Shown: positions 17,420 to 26,779, numbered from the stretch's first letter. The stretch is DNA of 64,000 bases from Paracoccus aestuariivivens (GCF_009711225.1 NZ_WMIE01000004.1:225138-289137), one strand, 5' to 3'. Program-made: numbers and translations. Notes: generated from the sequence alone by a model not told the origin.

Positions 17420-18254
17420 TGCTCCGCTGCTTTCCGTTCGCAACCTGACGGTTGCCTTCCCGTCGCTTCAACATGTGCTGCCCGCCGTCCGCAATGTCAG
17501 CTTCGACATCGGCCGCGAAAAAGTCGGCATCATCGGCGAATCCGGCTCGGGCAAAAGCACGACCGGCCGCGCGATCATGCGGCTGCATCCGGCCAAGACG
17601 CAGATCACCGCCGACCGGATGGAGTTTCAGGGTCGCGACCTGCTTGCCCTGTCCGAGCGAGACATGCGCGCCATCCGTGGCCACCGCATTTCGATGATCC
17701 TGCAGGACCCGAAATATTCGCTGAATCCGGTGATGTCGGTCGGCGAGCAAGTGGCCGAGACCGCGATCCTGCATGAAAAGCTGTCGCGGCGGGATGCCCG
17801 TCTGCGCGCCATGGAAATGCTGGAGAAAGTTCATATCCGCGACCCCGAACGGGTCATGAGCCTTTACCCGCATGAAGTGTCGGGCGGGATGGGGCAGCGG
17901 ATCATGATCTCGATGATGCTGATCGCCAAGCCCGCGCTGATCATCGCGGATGAGCCGACCTCGGCGCTGGATGTCTCGGTCCGTCAGCAGGTCCTGACCA
18001 TTCTGGACGAGTTGGTGACAGGCAATGACATGGGGCTTCTGTTCATCTCGCATGACCTGAATCTTGTGCGCAGTTTCTGCGACCGCGTACTGATCATGTA
18101 TGCCGGACGGGTGGTCGAGGAGTTGCGAGCATCGGAACTGGATCAGGCGCGTCATCCCTATACGCAAGGCCTGCTGGAAGCCCTGCCCAGCCTGACCGAG
18201 CCAAAGGATCGTCTGGCGGTCTTGCGACGCGATCCGGCTTGGGCGCAGGGATAA
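17412..18254 (+). CDS. ABC importer ATP-binding protein, DppD type
   Basis: A 280-residue ATPase. Walker A is GESGSGKS, the signature is VSGGMGQR, Walker B is [12 protein letters not shown], and the switch is FISHDLN. It energises the importer with the next gene. The C-terminus stops soon after [13 protein letters not shown] and lacks the Cys-containing oligopeptide/dipeptide tail seen in the importer at 33-35 kb. Start at 17412 overlaps the DppC gene by 8 bp. Confidence 0.9.
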   Translation: MLDAPLLSVRNLTVAFPSLQHVLPAVRNVSFDIGREKVGIIGESGSGKSTTGRAIMRLHPAKTQITADRMEFQGRDLLALSERDMRAIRGHRISMILQDPKYSLNPVMSVGEQVAETAILHEKLSRRDARLRAMEMLEKVHIRDPERVMSLYPHEVSGGMGQRIMISMMLIAKPALIIADEPTSALDVSVRQQVLTILDELVTGNDMGLLFISHDLNLVRSFCDRVLIMYAGRVVEELRASELDQARHPYTQGLLEALPSLTEPKDRLAVLRRDPAWAQG

Positions 18255-18258
18255 GAGG

Positions 18259-19041
18259 ATGCTGGACATGATGATCAAAGTCTCGGGGCTGAATGTCACC
18301 TTCGGTCAGGGCACGAAGGCCAACCATGTCGTCCGAGGTGTCGATTTCGGGATCGGGACCGGCGAATGCTTCGGGTTGGTCGGTGAATCCGGCTGCGGCA
18401 AATCCACCATTCTTGGGGCGATTGCCGGTCGCGTGAAGCAATGGTCGGGCGAAATCCGGATCAACGGCGAAGCGGTCCAGCAGTCGCGTCGCGAACTCGC
18501 GCAGTTGCGCCAGCAGCAGATCGTGTTTCAGGACCCGTTCGGCTCGCTCCATCCGCGCCATACCATCGGCCGTGTGCTGTCCGAACCGCTGGAGATTCAC
18601 GGCATCAGTGACCGCGACGTCAGGATCGCCAAGGTTCTGGATCAGGTCGGGCTGCCGCAGCGCTTCCGGTTCCGCTACCCTCACCAGCTATCGGGCGGAC
18701 AGCGCCAGCGCGTCGCGATTGCCCGCGCGTTGATCCTTGATCCCCAGATCCTGCTGCTGGACGAGCCGACCTCGGCGCTGGACGTCTCGATACAGGCGGA
18801 AATCCTGAACCTGCTCAAGGACCTGCGCGAGGAACGCGGCCTGACCTATTTGCTGGTCAGCCACGACATGGCCGTTGTCACCCATCTTTGCGACAGGATC
18901 GCGGTGATGCAGAAGGGTAAATTTGTCGAGGTCACGACCCGCGCCGCCATGATCAAGGGCGATCTGAGCCACCCCTATACCCGCCTGCTGCGCGACGGCA
19001 GCCTTGGATACCGCCCAGTGTCCAGTACGGCTGCCGAATAA
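18259..19041 (+). CDS. ABC importer ATP-binding protein, DppF type
   Basis: A 260-residue ATPase with Walker A GESGCGKS, signature [12 protein letters not shown], Walker [12 protein letters not shown] and LVSHDMAV. It is the second nucleotide-binding subunit of the heteromeric importer. Starts are ambiguous by a few codons (ATG at 18259, 18268 or 18271). It is followed 35 bp later by the enolase-family dehydratase, which may share the transcript. Confidence 0.9.
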   Translation: MLDMMIKVSGLNVTFGQGTKANHVVRGVDFGIGTGECFGLVGESGCGKSTILGAIAGRVKQWSGEIRINGEAVQQSRRELAQLRQQQIVFQDPFGSLHPRHTIGRVLSEPLEIHGISDRDVRIAKVLDQVGLPQRFRFRYPHQLSGGQRQRVAIARALILDPQILLLDEPTSALDVSIQAEILNLLKDLREERGLTYLLVSHDMAVVTHLCDRIAVMQKGKFVEVTTRAAMIKGDLSHPYTRLLRDGSLGYRPVSSTAAE

Positions 19042-19076
19042 CGCTCTCAACCGACCGCACTTCCAAGAGGACCAAG

Positions 19077-20264
19077 ATGAAAATCGACCGCATGCGGGTC
19101 TTTGTGACCCGCGACAAGGACCGCCCGCGCGTGATCGTCGCGCTGGATACGGATGACGGGCTGACCGGCTGGGGCGAATGCTACAATCACGGCCCCGATC
19201 TGGCCCTGCCACCCTTGCTTGATTATCTTTACGGCTTTCTGGCCGGACAGGATCCGACGCGGGTCGAGTATCTGTACAACCTGATGATCCAGCAATGCCG
19301 CTTTCCTCCGGGGGCGCTGGGACTGGCGGCGATCTCGGGTCTTGACCATTGCCTTTGGGAACTAGCAGCCAAAGCGGCAGGCGTGCCGGTCTATAAGCTG
19401 CTGGGAGGAGAGGTCCGCGACCGGATCAAGGTCTATGCCGGTGTCTATACGGCGCCCGACGTTCCCGCCGCACGCGATGAACTAGACAGGCTGAACGAGA
19501 ATTGGGGTTTCAAGGCCTTCAAGCTTAGCCCTTGGCGTCTGGAACCCAACAGCCACCGCTGGGGCGAGGTCGTCCGCGCCTCGGCCGATTATTTCCGCCA
19601 ATTGCGCGAGACGGTCGATGGCAGTTACGAGATCGCCTTTGACGCCCATGCCAAGATCTTCGAACCGGCCATGGCCCGCCAGCTTGGCAACGCACTTGCA
19701 CCCTATGATCCGCTGTTCTTCGAAGAACCCCTGCGCCCCGAAAATATCGAGATGTACGGCGATCTCAAGCAGGGCCTGAACTGCACTCTGGCCACCGGCG
19801 AGTCGCTTTATCACCGCAACGAATTCCTGCGGCTGCTGCAGGTTCGCGGTGCCGACATCATCCAGCCCGATATCTGCGTCGTCGGCGGGATCTCGGAAAT
19901 GCGCCGCATCGCCACCCTGGCCGAGGCGCATTTCGTCAGTGTCGCACCGCATAACCCGATGGGGCCGTTGGCGACAGCCGTGAACGTGCATTTCTCGGCG
20001 GCGCAGCAGAACTTCAAGATCCTCGAATACCGGCTGCCGGTCGGTCAGGGCTATATCTATGGCGGGACCGACATCGACTCGCGCGAGCTTGAGGCGCGCT
20101 ATGTCACCGACCCCTACCTGCCGCGCGACGGCTATCTCGAACTGCGTCCGGATCGGCCTGGCTGGGGTGTCGAGATGGACGAAGCCGCGATGCAAGAGGA
20201 CGGGTATGTCCACTGGGAACGCCGCGTGCCAAAGCGTCCCGACGGCTCATATGCATTTGCATAA
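19077..20264 (+). CDS. Enolase-superfamily sugar-acid dehydratase (galactonate-dehydratase-like)
   Basis: A 395-residue mandelate racemase/muconate lactonizing enzyme family protein. The lid domain (GLTGWGECYNHGPD) is followed by a barrel with FKAFKLSP, metal ligands in FDAHAK, FFEEPL and TGESL, PDICVVGGISE, and the base-bearing APHNPMGPLATAV. The pattern fits acid-sugar dehydratases such as D-galactonate dehydratase. It carries no internal stops, unlike the relative at 10902-12101, so it may now cover that function. Downstream, after a 336-bp gap, a TRAP transporter begins. The precise sugar acid cannot be told. Confidence 0.82.
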   Translation: MKIDRMRVFVTRDKDRPRVIVALDTDDGLTGWGECYNHGPDLALPPLLDYLYGFLAGQDPTRVEYLYNLMIQQCRFPPGALGLAAISGLDHCLWELAAKAAGVPVYKLLGGEVRDRIKVYAGVYTAPDVPAARDELDRLNENWGFKAFKLSPWRLEPNSHRWGEVVRASADYFRQLRETVDGSYEIAFDAHAKIFEPAMARQLGNALAPYDPLFFEEPLRPENIEMYGDLKQGLNCTLATGESLYHRNEFLRLLQVRGADIIQPDICVVGGISEMRRIATLAEAHFVSVAPHNPMGPLATAVNVHFSAAQQNFKILEYRLPVGQGYIYGGTDIDSRELEARYVTDPYLPRDGYLELRPDRPGWGVEMDEAAMQEDGYVHWERRVPKRPDGSYAFA

Positions 20265-20600
20265 GGCAAGCGTAGGACGGCAGCCGCAGATCTGAGCGGC
20301 ATTGCACCGGACTTTTGAATGACTTCCTGCAGGCGTTGACGGTGTCGCACACCCTCAGCGCCTGTTTTCAATATGTGGCACAGCAGATCCGGCGGGCTCG
20401 TCCATCGCCGTTGCACTCTCAACTTTGTACCCTCCGTAAGCGAAAAAGCTTGGCTCAAGGCAGCATCCGTCGATCTGCACCGACGATGCCGCTAAATTCG
20501 ACAAGGCGCGAACTCATCGCCGCCATCCCCAAAAAATATTTGACAGCCAGATGTCATTACACAAGAAGTATACAACAAGTATTTAATTGGGCGTGGCTTG
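20265..20600. other. Intergenic stretch with a possible transposase remnant and operator-like palindrome
   Basis: No intact gene is supported. From 20486 a short frame reads MPLNSTRRELIAAIPKKYL, which resembles the N-terminus of a group of DDE integrase-type transposases (xTRRELxxAxxxRYxxA) but loses similarity soon after; this is from memory and weak. Near the TRAP start lies AAGTATACAA with a central GTATAC (20568-20573), similar to GntR half-sites, followed by an AAGTAT repeat. A TTGACA at 20540-20545 has no well-spaced -10 box. Confidence 0.3.
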
Positions 20601-21209
20601 ATGAACGACGACTCTGGCGCACGGCGGAACGGCTGGGCGGCGCTGACCTCTGTTTCGCAAGGTATTCTGGCAATCGAGAAGGTGGTCGCGGGTCTGCTTC
20701 TGGCGCTTCTGCTGACGCTGATCCTGCTGAATGTCGGGACACGGATGCTGCGTATGCCGATCTACTGGATCGATGAGGCTTCGGTCCTGACAATGATCTG
20801 GCTGGGCTTCATCGGAGCGTCGGTGATGATCCGGCTGCGGATCGACTTTGCCGTGACGCTGGTTCAGGACAATCTGACTGGCAGCGCGGCCCAATCGCTG
20901 CGCGCAGTCGTCTCGGGCCTGTCCTTGGCATTCGCGCTGGGGCTTCTGGTCATGTGCTGGATGTGGATGGACCCGTTGGGGATCATCGGCCACGGGTTTG
21001 ATGCCGAAAGCTTCGCGGCCGAAACCTTCAACTTCCTTTACACCGAGCGCACCCAGACGCTGGAATGGCCGACCTGGCTTGTCAGCATGGTGATCCCGAT
21101 CTTTGCGGCCACTTTGACCATCCACACCGCAGCCAACCTTGTCGAGGATCTGCGCCTCTGCCCCAAGCGCGAGCAAGAGCAAATGACCACTGCCGAGGAG
21201 GCCAACTGA
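20601..21209 (+). CDS. dctQ: TRAP transporter small membrane subunit (DctQ)
   Basis: A 202-residue protein with four hydrophobic segments (about 28-50, 65-85, 105-128, 155-175) and the family motif WIDEASVLTMIWLGFIGASVMIRLRIDFAV. The segment before the last helix is longer than in the first DctQ of this window. ATG at 20601 directly follows a TTG; either could be used. The stop overlaps the start of DctM (TGATG). It is part of a second, separate TRAP system whose substrate is probably the sugar acid handled by the preceding dehydratase. Confidence 0.87.
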   Translation: MNDDSGARRNGWAALTSVSQGILAIEKVVAGLLLALLLTLILLNVGTRMLRMPIYWIDEASVLTMIWLGFIGASVMIRLRIDFAVTLVQDNLTGSAAQSLRAVVSGLSLAFALGLLVMCWMWMDPLGIIGHGFDAESFAAETFNFLYTERTQTLEWPTWLVSMVIPIFAATLTIHTAANLVEDLRLCPKREQEQMTTAEEAN

Positions 21210-22471
21210 TGCTGACATTCGGCGCTTTCACCGCCCTGATGCTTGTCGGACTGCCGATCTCGATCGTGCTTTGTCTGACGGCGGTCTTCTACATCTGGAG
21301 CAGCGGCAACACCGTCCTGTTCATGTCATTCCCGACCCAGATGATGGGCGGGCTGGACAGCTATGGCCTGATCGCGATTCCGCTGTTCATCCTGATCGGC
21401 GAGGTGATGAATGGCGGCGGCATCACGAAACGCATGATCGACATGGCCATGGCGTTTGTCGGCTCTCTCAAGGGCGGTCTGGCCTATGTGAACTTGCTGG
21501 CCAATATGTTCGTGTCATCGATCCTTGGCTCTGCAGCGGCTCAGGTCGCGCTGATGTCGCAAATGGTCGTGCCGGAAATGGTACGGGCGGGCTACGACAA
21601 GACTTTTGCCGCCGGCCTGACCGCCTATTCCGGGATGCTGGGGCCGATCATTCCCCCTTCGATCATGTTCGTGGTCTATAGCGTCATGGCGCAGGTGCCC
21701 GTCGGCACCATGCTGGCGGCAGGGATCATTCCCGGAGCCATGTTGACCGTGGCATTCTGCGTCGTCATCGCAGGCATGGGATATGTCTACAACTATCCCC
21801 GAGGTCCGCGCCTGCCCTGGCGGCAGCGCGTGTTGACCGTGCTGCGCGCCGTCCCGACGCTGGCGATTCCGGTCGTGATTATCGGCTCGATCCTGACCGG
21901 TCTGGCCAACCCTACCGAGGCAGCAGCGCTCGGCGTCGTCGTTTCGGTGGCGGTCGGACGGTTCGTGACCGGCGATCTGCGGCTAGGGCAATTGCCGCGG
22001 ATGTTCGTCAAAGCAGGTGTGCTGTCCGCAGGTATCCTGTTCCTGATTGCAGGAGCGGCGGTGTTCTCGTGGGTGCTGGTTTACGGCATGATCCCGCAGA
22101 CGGTGGCCGCGTGGATACAGACCGTTGCGCATGATCCGCTGACCTTCATGCTGATGGTAAACGTGATCCTGCTGGTCATCGGCACCGTCATCGACGGCGC
22201 TCCGGGCCTGATCATGACCGTCCCGATCCTGCTGCCGATCGCCACCGATGTCTACGGCATCGACCCCGTGCATTTCGGCGTCGTCGCCGTCGTCAATCTG
22301 GTGCTGGGCTTTCTGACGCCGCCCGTCGGACTGAACTTCTTCGTCGCCGCAGCGGTGACCGGTGCCAAACCGGGCAAGATGTTTCTGGTGACCATGCCGT
22401 TCTTTCTGGTCGCCTGCTCGATCCTGATCCTGCTGTCGATCTTTCCGGTCCTTTCGACCTTCTTCAACTAA
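21209..22471 (+). CDS. dctM: TRAP transporter large membrane subunit (DctM)
   Basis: A 420-residue membrane protein with the DctM motifs GLIAIPLFILIGEVMNGGGITKRM, SSILGSAAAQVALMSQMVVPEM, GPIIPPSIMFVVY and GFLTPPVGLNFFV. About 11-12 membrane segments are apparent. AGGAGG lies upstream of the ATG at 21209, which overlaps the DctQ stop codon. It is followed by the receptor gene at 22499. Confidence 0.92.
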   Translation: MLTFGAFTALMLVGLPISIVLCLTAVFYIWSSGNTVLFMSFPTQMMGGLDSYGLIAIPLFILIGEVMNGGGITKRMIDMAMAFVGSLKGGLAYVNLLANMFVSSILGSAAAQVALMSQMVVPEMVRAGYDKTFAAGLTAYSGMLGPIIPPSIMFVVYSVMAQVPVGTMLAAGIIPGAMLTVAFCVVIAGMGYVYNYPRGPRLPWRQRVLTVLRAVPTLAIPVVIIGSILTGLANPTEAAALGVVVSVAVGRFVTGDLRLGQLPRMFVKAGVLSAGILFLIAGAAVFSWVLVYGMIPQTVAAWIQTVAHDPLTFMLMVNVILLVIGTVIDGAPGLIMTVPILLPIATDVYGIDPVHFGVVAVVNLVLGFLTPPVGLNFFVAAAVTGAKPGKMFLVTMPFFLVACSILILLSIFPVLSTFFN

Positions 22472-22498
22472 ACCATCAATCCTACAGGGAGCCTTTCG

Positions 22499-23491
22499 AT
22501 GACACCGACCCGCCGTACCTTCCTGAGCGCATCATTGGGCGCAGCCGCCCTTATCGGCGCGCCGACCATCCTGCGCGCGCAGGGCGCCAAAACCTATCGT
22601 CTGGGCATCACCACCCCGCCGGGCCATTCGTGGAACGTCTCGGCCGAAGCATTGGCGAAACGCCTGTCCGAGGAAACCGACGGACGTCTGGCAATTCAGG
22701 TGTTCCCGTCGAACCAGCTTGGCAACGAAGGCGCGATGCTGCAACAGATGCAATCGGGTGCGTTGGACATGGCATGGATCATGACCGCCGAACTGGGAAC
22801 CCGCGTCCCCTCGATCGCCGCGATCAATGCGCCGTGGCTTGTGCCCACGACTGCGGGTGTCGCCAAGCTTGTCCGTCACGACGCCGCGCTCAAATTACTG
22901 GATGTCCTGCCCGCCAAGACGGGAACCATCGGTCTGGGTTACGGCATCACGACGCTGCGCGTGGTCTTCACCGGAGCCGAGACAAGCGGCATCGAGGACA
23001 TTCGCGGCATGAAGCTGCGCATCAACACGACCCCTGCTTACCGCGACTTCTACCAGCTTCTGGGCGCAGCGCCGACACCGATCCCGACGCCGCAGGTCTT
23101 CGACGCCATGTCCAACGGACAGGTTGACGGACTTGAGGCCGATCTGGACCTGTCTTGGAACCAGCGCTTCGACAAGGTCTCGAAAACAATGTTGCGGCTG
23201 AACGCCCTGTTCATGCCCTGCGTGGCACTGGTCTCGGCGCGCAGCTGGCAAACCGTGCCCGAAGCCGACCGAGAACTGATGACCCGCCTGATCCGCGAGG
23301 AACTGGATAAACAGGTCGACTCGACCGCCGCGACTGAAACGACGATCCTGAAGAATTTCAGCGAAAGCGGTATCAAAGTGGTCGACGTCAATCTGGACAA
23401 CACCGCCGATATCATCGCGGAATACGACAAGATCTGGCTGCCCAAGGCTCCCGCGATCTCGGAACTGCGCGAAGTCGGGGCAACCCTGTAA
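22499..23491 (+). CDS. dctP: TRAP transporter periplasmic receptor (DctP)
   Basis: A 330-residue secreted receptor. The N-terminus TPTRRTFLSASLGAAALIGAP with LRAQG looks like a twin-arginine signal, in contrast to the Sec signal of the first DctP. The DctP fold shows GHSWNVSAEALAKRL, FPSNQLGNEGAMLQQMQSGALDM and DIRGMKLRINTT, the last holding the arginine expected to clamp the substrate carboxylate. Third gene of the TRAP operon; an inverted repeat follows at 23514. Confidence 0.9.
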   Translation: MTPTRRTFLSASLGAAALIGAPTILRAQGAKTYRLGITTPPGHSWNVSAEALAKRLSEETDGRLAIQVFPSNQLGNEGAMLQQMQSGALDMAWIMTAELGTRVPSIAAINAPWLVPTTAGVAKLVRHDAALKLLDVLPAKTGTIGLGYGITTLRVVFTGAETSGIEDIRGMKLRINTTPAYRDFYQLLGAAPTPIPTPQVFDAMSNGQVDGLEADLDLSWNQRFDKVSKTMLRLNALFMPCVALVSARSWQTVPEADRELMTRLIREELDKQVDSTAATETTILKNFSESGIKVVDVNLDNTADIIAEYDKIWLPKAPAISELREVGATL

Positions 23492-23513
23492 GACGGCGCT
23501 ACTGCTGAAAATC

Positions 23514-23547
23514 GAGTACGGCCTCGATCCTGTCGCGGGCCGTACTC
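23514..23547. terminator. Inverted repeat between convergent operons
   Basis: GAGTACGGCC and GGCCGTACTC form a perfect 10-bp stem with a 14-base loop between the end of the second TRAP operon and the end of the convergent DUF411 gene. No T-tract follows on either strand, so it may act as a bidirectional mRNA 3' end structure rather than a classic intrinsic terminator. Confidence 0.5.
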
Positions 23548-23587
23548 AAGGATCACGTCACGCGCGACCGTAGATGGCGCGGCTTAT

Positions 23588-24067
23588 TCATTCCGCGTCG
23601 TAGCGGGCGACGACTTCTTGTGTACCGTTGCGCCGGATCAGGACCACGTCATAAGCCTCGCGATCCGTTTCCGGCCCCATACCGGGCGACCCATAGGGCA
23701 TGCCGCCGACCGCGAGCCCGATGGCATCGGGCCGCTCGGCAAGCAGACGCAGGATATCCACCGCAGGAACATGGCCTTCGATCAGATAGCCATCGACCCG
23801 AGCCGTGTGACAGGAAGTCAATGTCTCGGGGATGCCGCCGTCGCGCTTGATAAGGGCCAGCCGCTCGGGATCGGCAGCCTCGACGGTGATTTCGAAGCCC
23901 TTGGTCCGCATAAGATCGACCCATTCCGAGCAGCAGCCGCAATTCGGGTCTTTCAGGACATGTATCCGACGGGTCATCGCATGTGCGGGCCCGCCGACTG
24001 CCGGTACAGCCAGCAGCGCAACTGCGCCCAGAACAAGAGCGCGGCGGGTGGGGTTCATGGCATTCAT
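23588..24067 (-). CDS. DUF411 metal-binding periplasmic protein
   Basis: A 159-residue protein with an N-terminal signal (TRRALVLGAVALLAVPAVGGPAHA) and the DUF411 fold. Thiols are at PNCGCC (C43, C45, C46) and SCHTA, and a Met/Gly motif GGMPYGSPGM lies near the end. DUF411 proteins occur in copper and silver resistance loci and probably bind Cu(I) through these Cys/His/Met residues. Gene order (leftward: small secreted protein, multicopper oxidase, this gene; 57 bp gap) supports a copper-handling operon. Biochemical role is known only by association. Confidence 0.82.
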   Translation of the reverse strand: MNAMNPTRRALVLGAVALLAVPAVGGPAHAMTRRIHVLKDPNCGCCSEWVDLMRTKGFEITVEAADPERLALIKRDGGIPETLTSCHTARVDGYLIEGHVPAVDILRLLAERPDAIGLAVGGMPYGSPGMGPETDREAYDVVLIRRNGTQEVVARYDAE

Positions 24068-24124
24068 TTTGGAGCCTTTCGTTTGGGGATCGGGCCAGCG
24101 GACTGTCTCCGCCAGCCATTCAGG

Positions 24125-25564
24125 TCAGGAGATGGCGAATTCCGTCATCATTCCGGTCTGCAAATGGGGCATATGATGGCAATGCAGCATCCAGCGCGCA
24201 GCCTCGCCCGCGTCCAACGCGACGGTCACCTTGGCCATTGGAGGTACATGCACGGTGTCGCGCCGCGCCCCCCTGATCCGACTGCCGTTCACCGCAACCA
24301 CTTGAAACACATGGCCATGCAGGTGCATGGGATGGGCCATCATGGACATGTTGTGAAAGGTGATCTCGACCCGTTCGCCGGTTCGTGTCTCGACCGGAAC
24401 ATGCTCGCCCCAGATCCGTTCATCAATGGTCCAGCGATAGGGTCGCATCGAACCGCCCAACATCAGCGTCACGCCACGATCCACCGCACGCTCGGCCAAT
24501 GGTTCCAGCCCGACCAGCCGCGTTTCCTGCGCAAGGTCGATGTCGAATGCCGGAGCGGCCGTTGACGACAGGACCGGAACGCGCGGGATCACCGCCCCTT
24601 TCGCGGCAAGGACCAGCCCTGTCCGTTCGCGGGCCCCCTCACGCAGCGCAAGGATCGGCCAAGCCCCGGCCTGCGAGGGCAAATCAAGCTCAAGGTCCAG
24701 CCGTTGGCCCATGCTGATGCCGAAACGATGGCCGCTTGTCGCGCGAACAGGGTGTCCGTCAACCGCGACCAAGCGCGCAGGAACCGCGCCGCTGTCGATC
24801 CAGAACACCGTTGCCGAGGCCGCGTTGATGATGCGCAGCAATACCCGCCCGCCGCGTTCGACCTGAACGACGTCGGGATCATCTAGCGTCCGGTCATTCG
24901 CCAGATAGGCATCCCAGTCATGATCGTTCAGGTCCATGGCCATCTTGGGCATCTCGCCGTGACCAGCGGGATTCTGGTGCATCAACGGCACGTCCGGCGC
25001 GCCATGTGCAGAATGGTCCATGCCGCCGTGACCGCCTGCAATTTCCGCCATGACCTCTTCTGGGGCATTGAAGGCAAAATCCTGCAGGAACATCACGACC
25101 TCCTGACGGTCGGCCGACGCATCCTGAGGGCGGCGCACGATCAGCGGTGCGGCCAGCAAACGCATTTCCTGCATGGGAATATGGGCGTGCATCCAATGCG
25201 TACCGGCCTGCGGCGCAAAGTCGTAGGCGCGACTTTCGCCAAGGCGCAGCATTCGCATGGGCAGGTCCGGAACGCCGTCCTGTTCGTTGGGCGGGATCTG
25301 GCCATGCCAATGGATCAGCGTCGGCTCGTCCAGCGCATTGGTCAGGTCAACCCGAAACCGTTGGCCCGGATCAAGGACCAAACCCTGCCCCGTTGGGCCG
25401 GTCAGGCCCAGATCCGTCGCCGCGCGACCACGGATATCCAGAACCCGTGTTTCGGCTTTCAAGGATAACGCGGGGATCTTGGCCGCGCCCGCACGCGAAA
25501 ATTGCGCCACCGCCGCAACGGCAACACCGGCGGCCAGAAAGCCGCGACGAGAGAGAATAGTCAT
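24125..25564 (-). CDS. Multicopper oxidase, CueO/CopA type
   Basis: A 479-residue secreted oxidase with a twin-arginine signal (LSRRGFLAAGVAVAAVA). All four copper motifs are present: HWHG (85-88), HWMHAH (123-128), HPMHLHGH and HCHHMPHLQTGM, where Met is the axial type 1 ligand. A His/Met-rich insert (GGHGGMDHSAHG, MHQNPAGHGEMPKM) between domains resembles the Cu(I)-binding segments of CueO and CopA. It likely oxidises Cu(I) in the periplasm with reduction of O2 to water. ATG at 25564 follows GGAG. Confidence 0.9.
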   Translation of the reverse strand: MTILSRRGFLAAGVAVAAVAQFSRAGAAKIPALSLKAETRVLDIRGRAATDLGLTGPTGQGLVLDPGQRFRVDLTNALDEPTLIHWHGQIPPNEQDGVPDLPMRMLRLGESRAYDFAPQAGTHWMHAHIPMQEMRLLAAPLIVRRPQDASADRQEVVMFLQDFAFNAPEEVMAEIAGGHGGMDHSAHGAPDVPLMHQNPAGHGEMPKMAMDLNDHDWDAYLANDRTLDDPDVVQVERGGRVLLRIINAASATVFWIDSGAVPARLVAVDGHPVRATSGHRFGISMGQRLDLELDLPSQAGAWPILALREGARERTGLVLAAKGAVIPRVPVLSSTAAPAFDIDLAQETRLVGLEPLAERAVDRGVTLMLGGSMRPYRWTIDERIWGEHVPVETRTGERVEITFHNMSMMAHPMHLHGHVFQVVAVNGSRIRGARRDTVHVPPMAKVTVALDAGEAARWMLHCHHMPHLQTGMMTEFAIS

Positions 25565-25650
25565 TTTTGTCTCCGCAGGAGCCATCGTGGCCCCTTGTCC
25601 GAATTGGGTTCAAACGCCGTCGCTATGCGTTACCGGCGCGCACTTTCGGG

Positions 25651-25980
25651 TCAGACGAAGATAGGGGGGCGGTCCTTGCGCGGCGGAGCAATCCCCTCGC
25701 GCCGCAGGTCTCGCGGCAAGGCATGACGGTGCGATTTCAGCACCATTCTGCGTCCGGTTTGCGCAACGGTCCCGTCAGACATCAACCCCGAGCATATCCA
25801 GACACATGCTGCCTCGGCGGCACAGGCACCGTTTTCGCAACCGGAAACAGGCGAGGCATGGTCCTCGACCGCATGTGCTCTGGCATGGGTTGATGCCATA
25901 TCTCCAGCCTGCCCCGCCGCCATATAGGGCGCGATGCTGAGCGACATGATTGCAAAAAGAACCATCAGGAACCGGATCAT
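25651..25980 (-). CDS. Small secreted protein of the copper operon
   Basis: A 109-residue protein with a clear signal peptide (MIRFLMVLFAIMSLSIAPYM, cleavage after about AAGQA). The mature part has a central cysteine cluster (SGCENGACAAEAACVWIC, four Cys) and a basic tail with His (LKSHRHALPRD). It is first of three leftward genes ending in the multicopper oxidase and DUF411 gene. I do not recognise the family. Cys/His content and position suggest metal binding or sensing, but this is inference. It could instead be an anchored periplasmic chaperone. Confidence 0.6.
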   Translation of the reverse strand: MIRFLMVLFAIMSLSIAPYMAAGQAGDMASTHARAHAVEDHASPVSGCENGACAAEAACVWICSGLMSDGTVAQTGRRMVLKSHRHALPRDLRREGIAPPRKDRPPIFV

Positions 25981-26126
25981 CCCTCAAGGCTAATCAGACC
26001 CGCGAAAGTTGTCCATGCAGCAACGCAGACGTGATCCGACCGGATGCCAACTGCCGCCGCAGGGGGACTGGACTTCGCCCCCGACACGTTCCATCGTCGC
26101 CCGCAGAACAGCGCAAGGAACTCAAG

Positions 26127-26681
26127 TTGACCACCATATTGGGCCTGTCCGGTAGCCTGCGCCGGGGATCGTTCAACGCGGGATTGCTGCGCGCCGCAGC
26201 CTTGACCGCACCCGAGGGCAGCCGGATCGAGATCGGCACGATCCGCGAGGTGCCATTATATGACAGCGATCTGGAAGCCGAACAGGGGCTGCCCGCCGCC
26301 GTCGTGGCCCTGCAACAAAGCCTGAAGGCCGCCGATGGGCTGTTGCTGGTCACCCCCGAATATAACAACGGCATCCCCGGCGTGTTCAAAAATGCCATCG
26401 ACTGGATGTCGCGCGGCGAGGGCCTGAAGCATTTCGTCGGTAAACCCGTGGCGGTGATCGGCGCCTCGCCCGGCGGATTTGGTACGATCATGGCACAGAA
26501 CCATTGGCTACCGGTTCTGCGGACCCTGCGTTGCGCTGTCTGGGCCGAGGATCGGCTGCTGGTCTCACGCGCGAGCGGTTTGTTCGACAGCGAGGGCGAG
26601 TTGACCGACGAGAAATCCCGAGCCGCGCTTTCCGGATTCATCGCTGGCTTTGTCCGCAGCACCAGCGAAAAACCCGACTGA
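26127..26681 (+). CDS. NADPH-dependent FMN reductase (chromate/quinone reductase family)
   Basis: A 184-residue flavodoxin-like protein. The FMN phosphate loop is GSLRRGSFN, the isoalloxazine loop is TPEYNNGIPGVFKNAIDW, and GASPGGFGT follows. The family (YieF/ChrR, AzoR-like) makes two-electron reductions of quinones, azo dyes and metal oxyanions. I take the TTG at 26127 as start because AAGGA lies just before it and homologous sequence begins at TTILGLSGSLR; an upstream ATG would add 59 non-conserved residues. Confidence 0.82.
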   Translation: MTTILGLSGSLRRGSFNAGLLRAAALTAPEGSRIEIGTIREVPLYDSDLEAEQGLPAAVVALQQSLKAADGLLLVTPEYNNGIPGVFKNAIDWMSRGEGLKHFVGKPVAVIGASPGGFGTIMAQNHWLPVLRTLRCAVWAEDRLLVSRASGLFDSEGELTDEKSRAALSGFIAGFVRSTSEKPD

Positions 26682-26779
26682 TCGCCAGCGCCGGTCGCCT
26701 TGGGCGGCGGCCTAAGGCCCGCGGGCTGTTTCGCTTGCGGTCTGGCCAGAACCGCCCCACTGTCTTATAGGCTTGCTGC

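Noticed and set aside
20540..20545. TTGACA as a sigma-70 -35 box for the second TRAP operon
   Set aside because: No -10 hexamer at 16-18 bp; the nearest TATACA is 23 bp away and overlaps the GTATAC palindrome.
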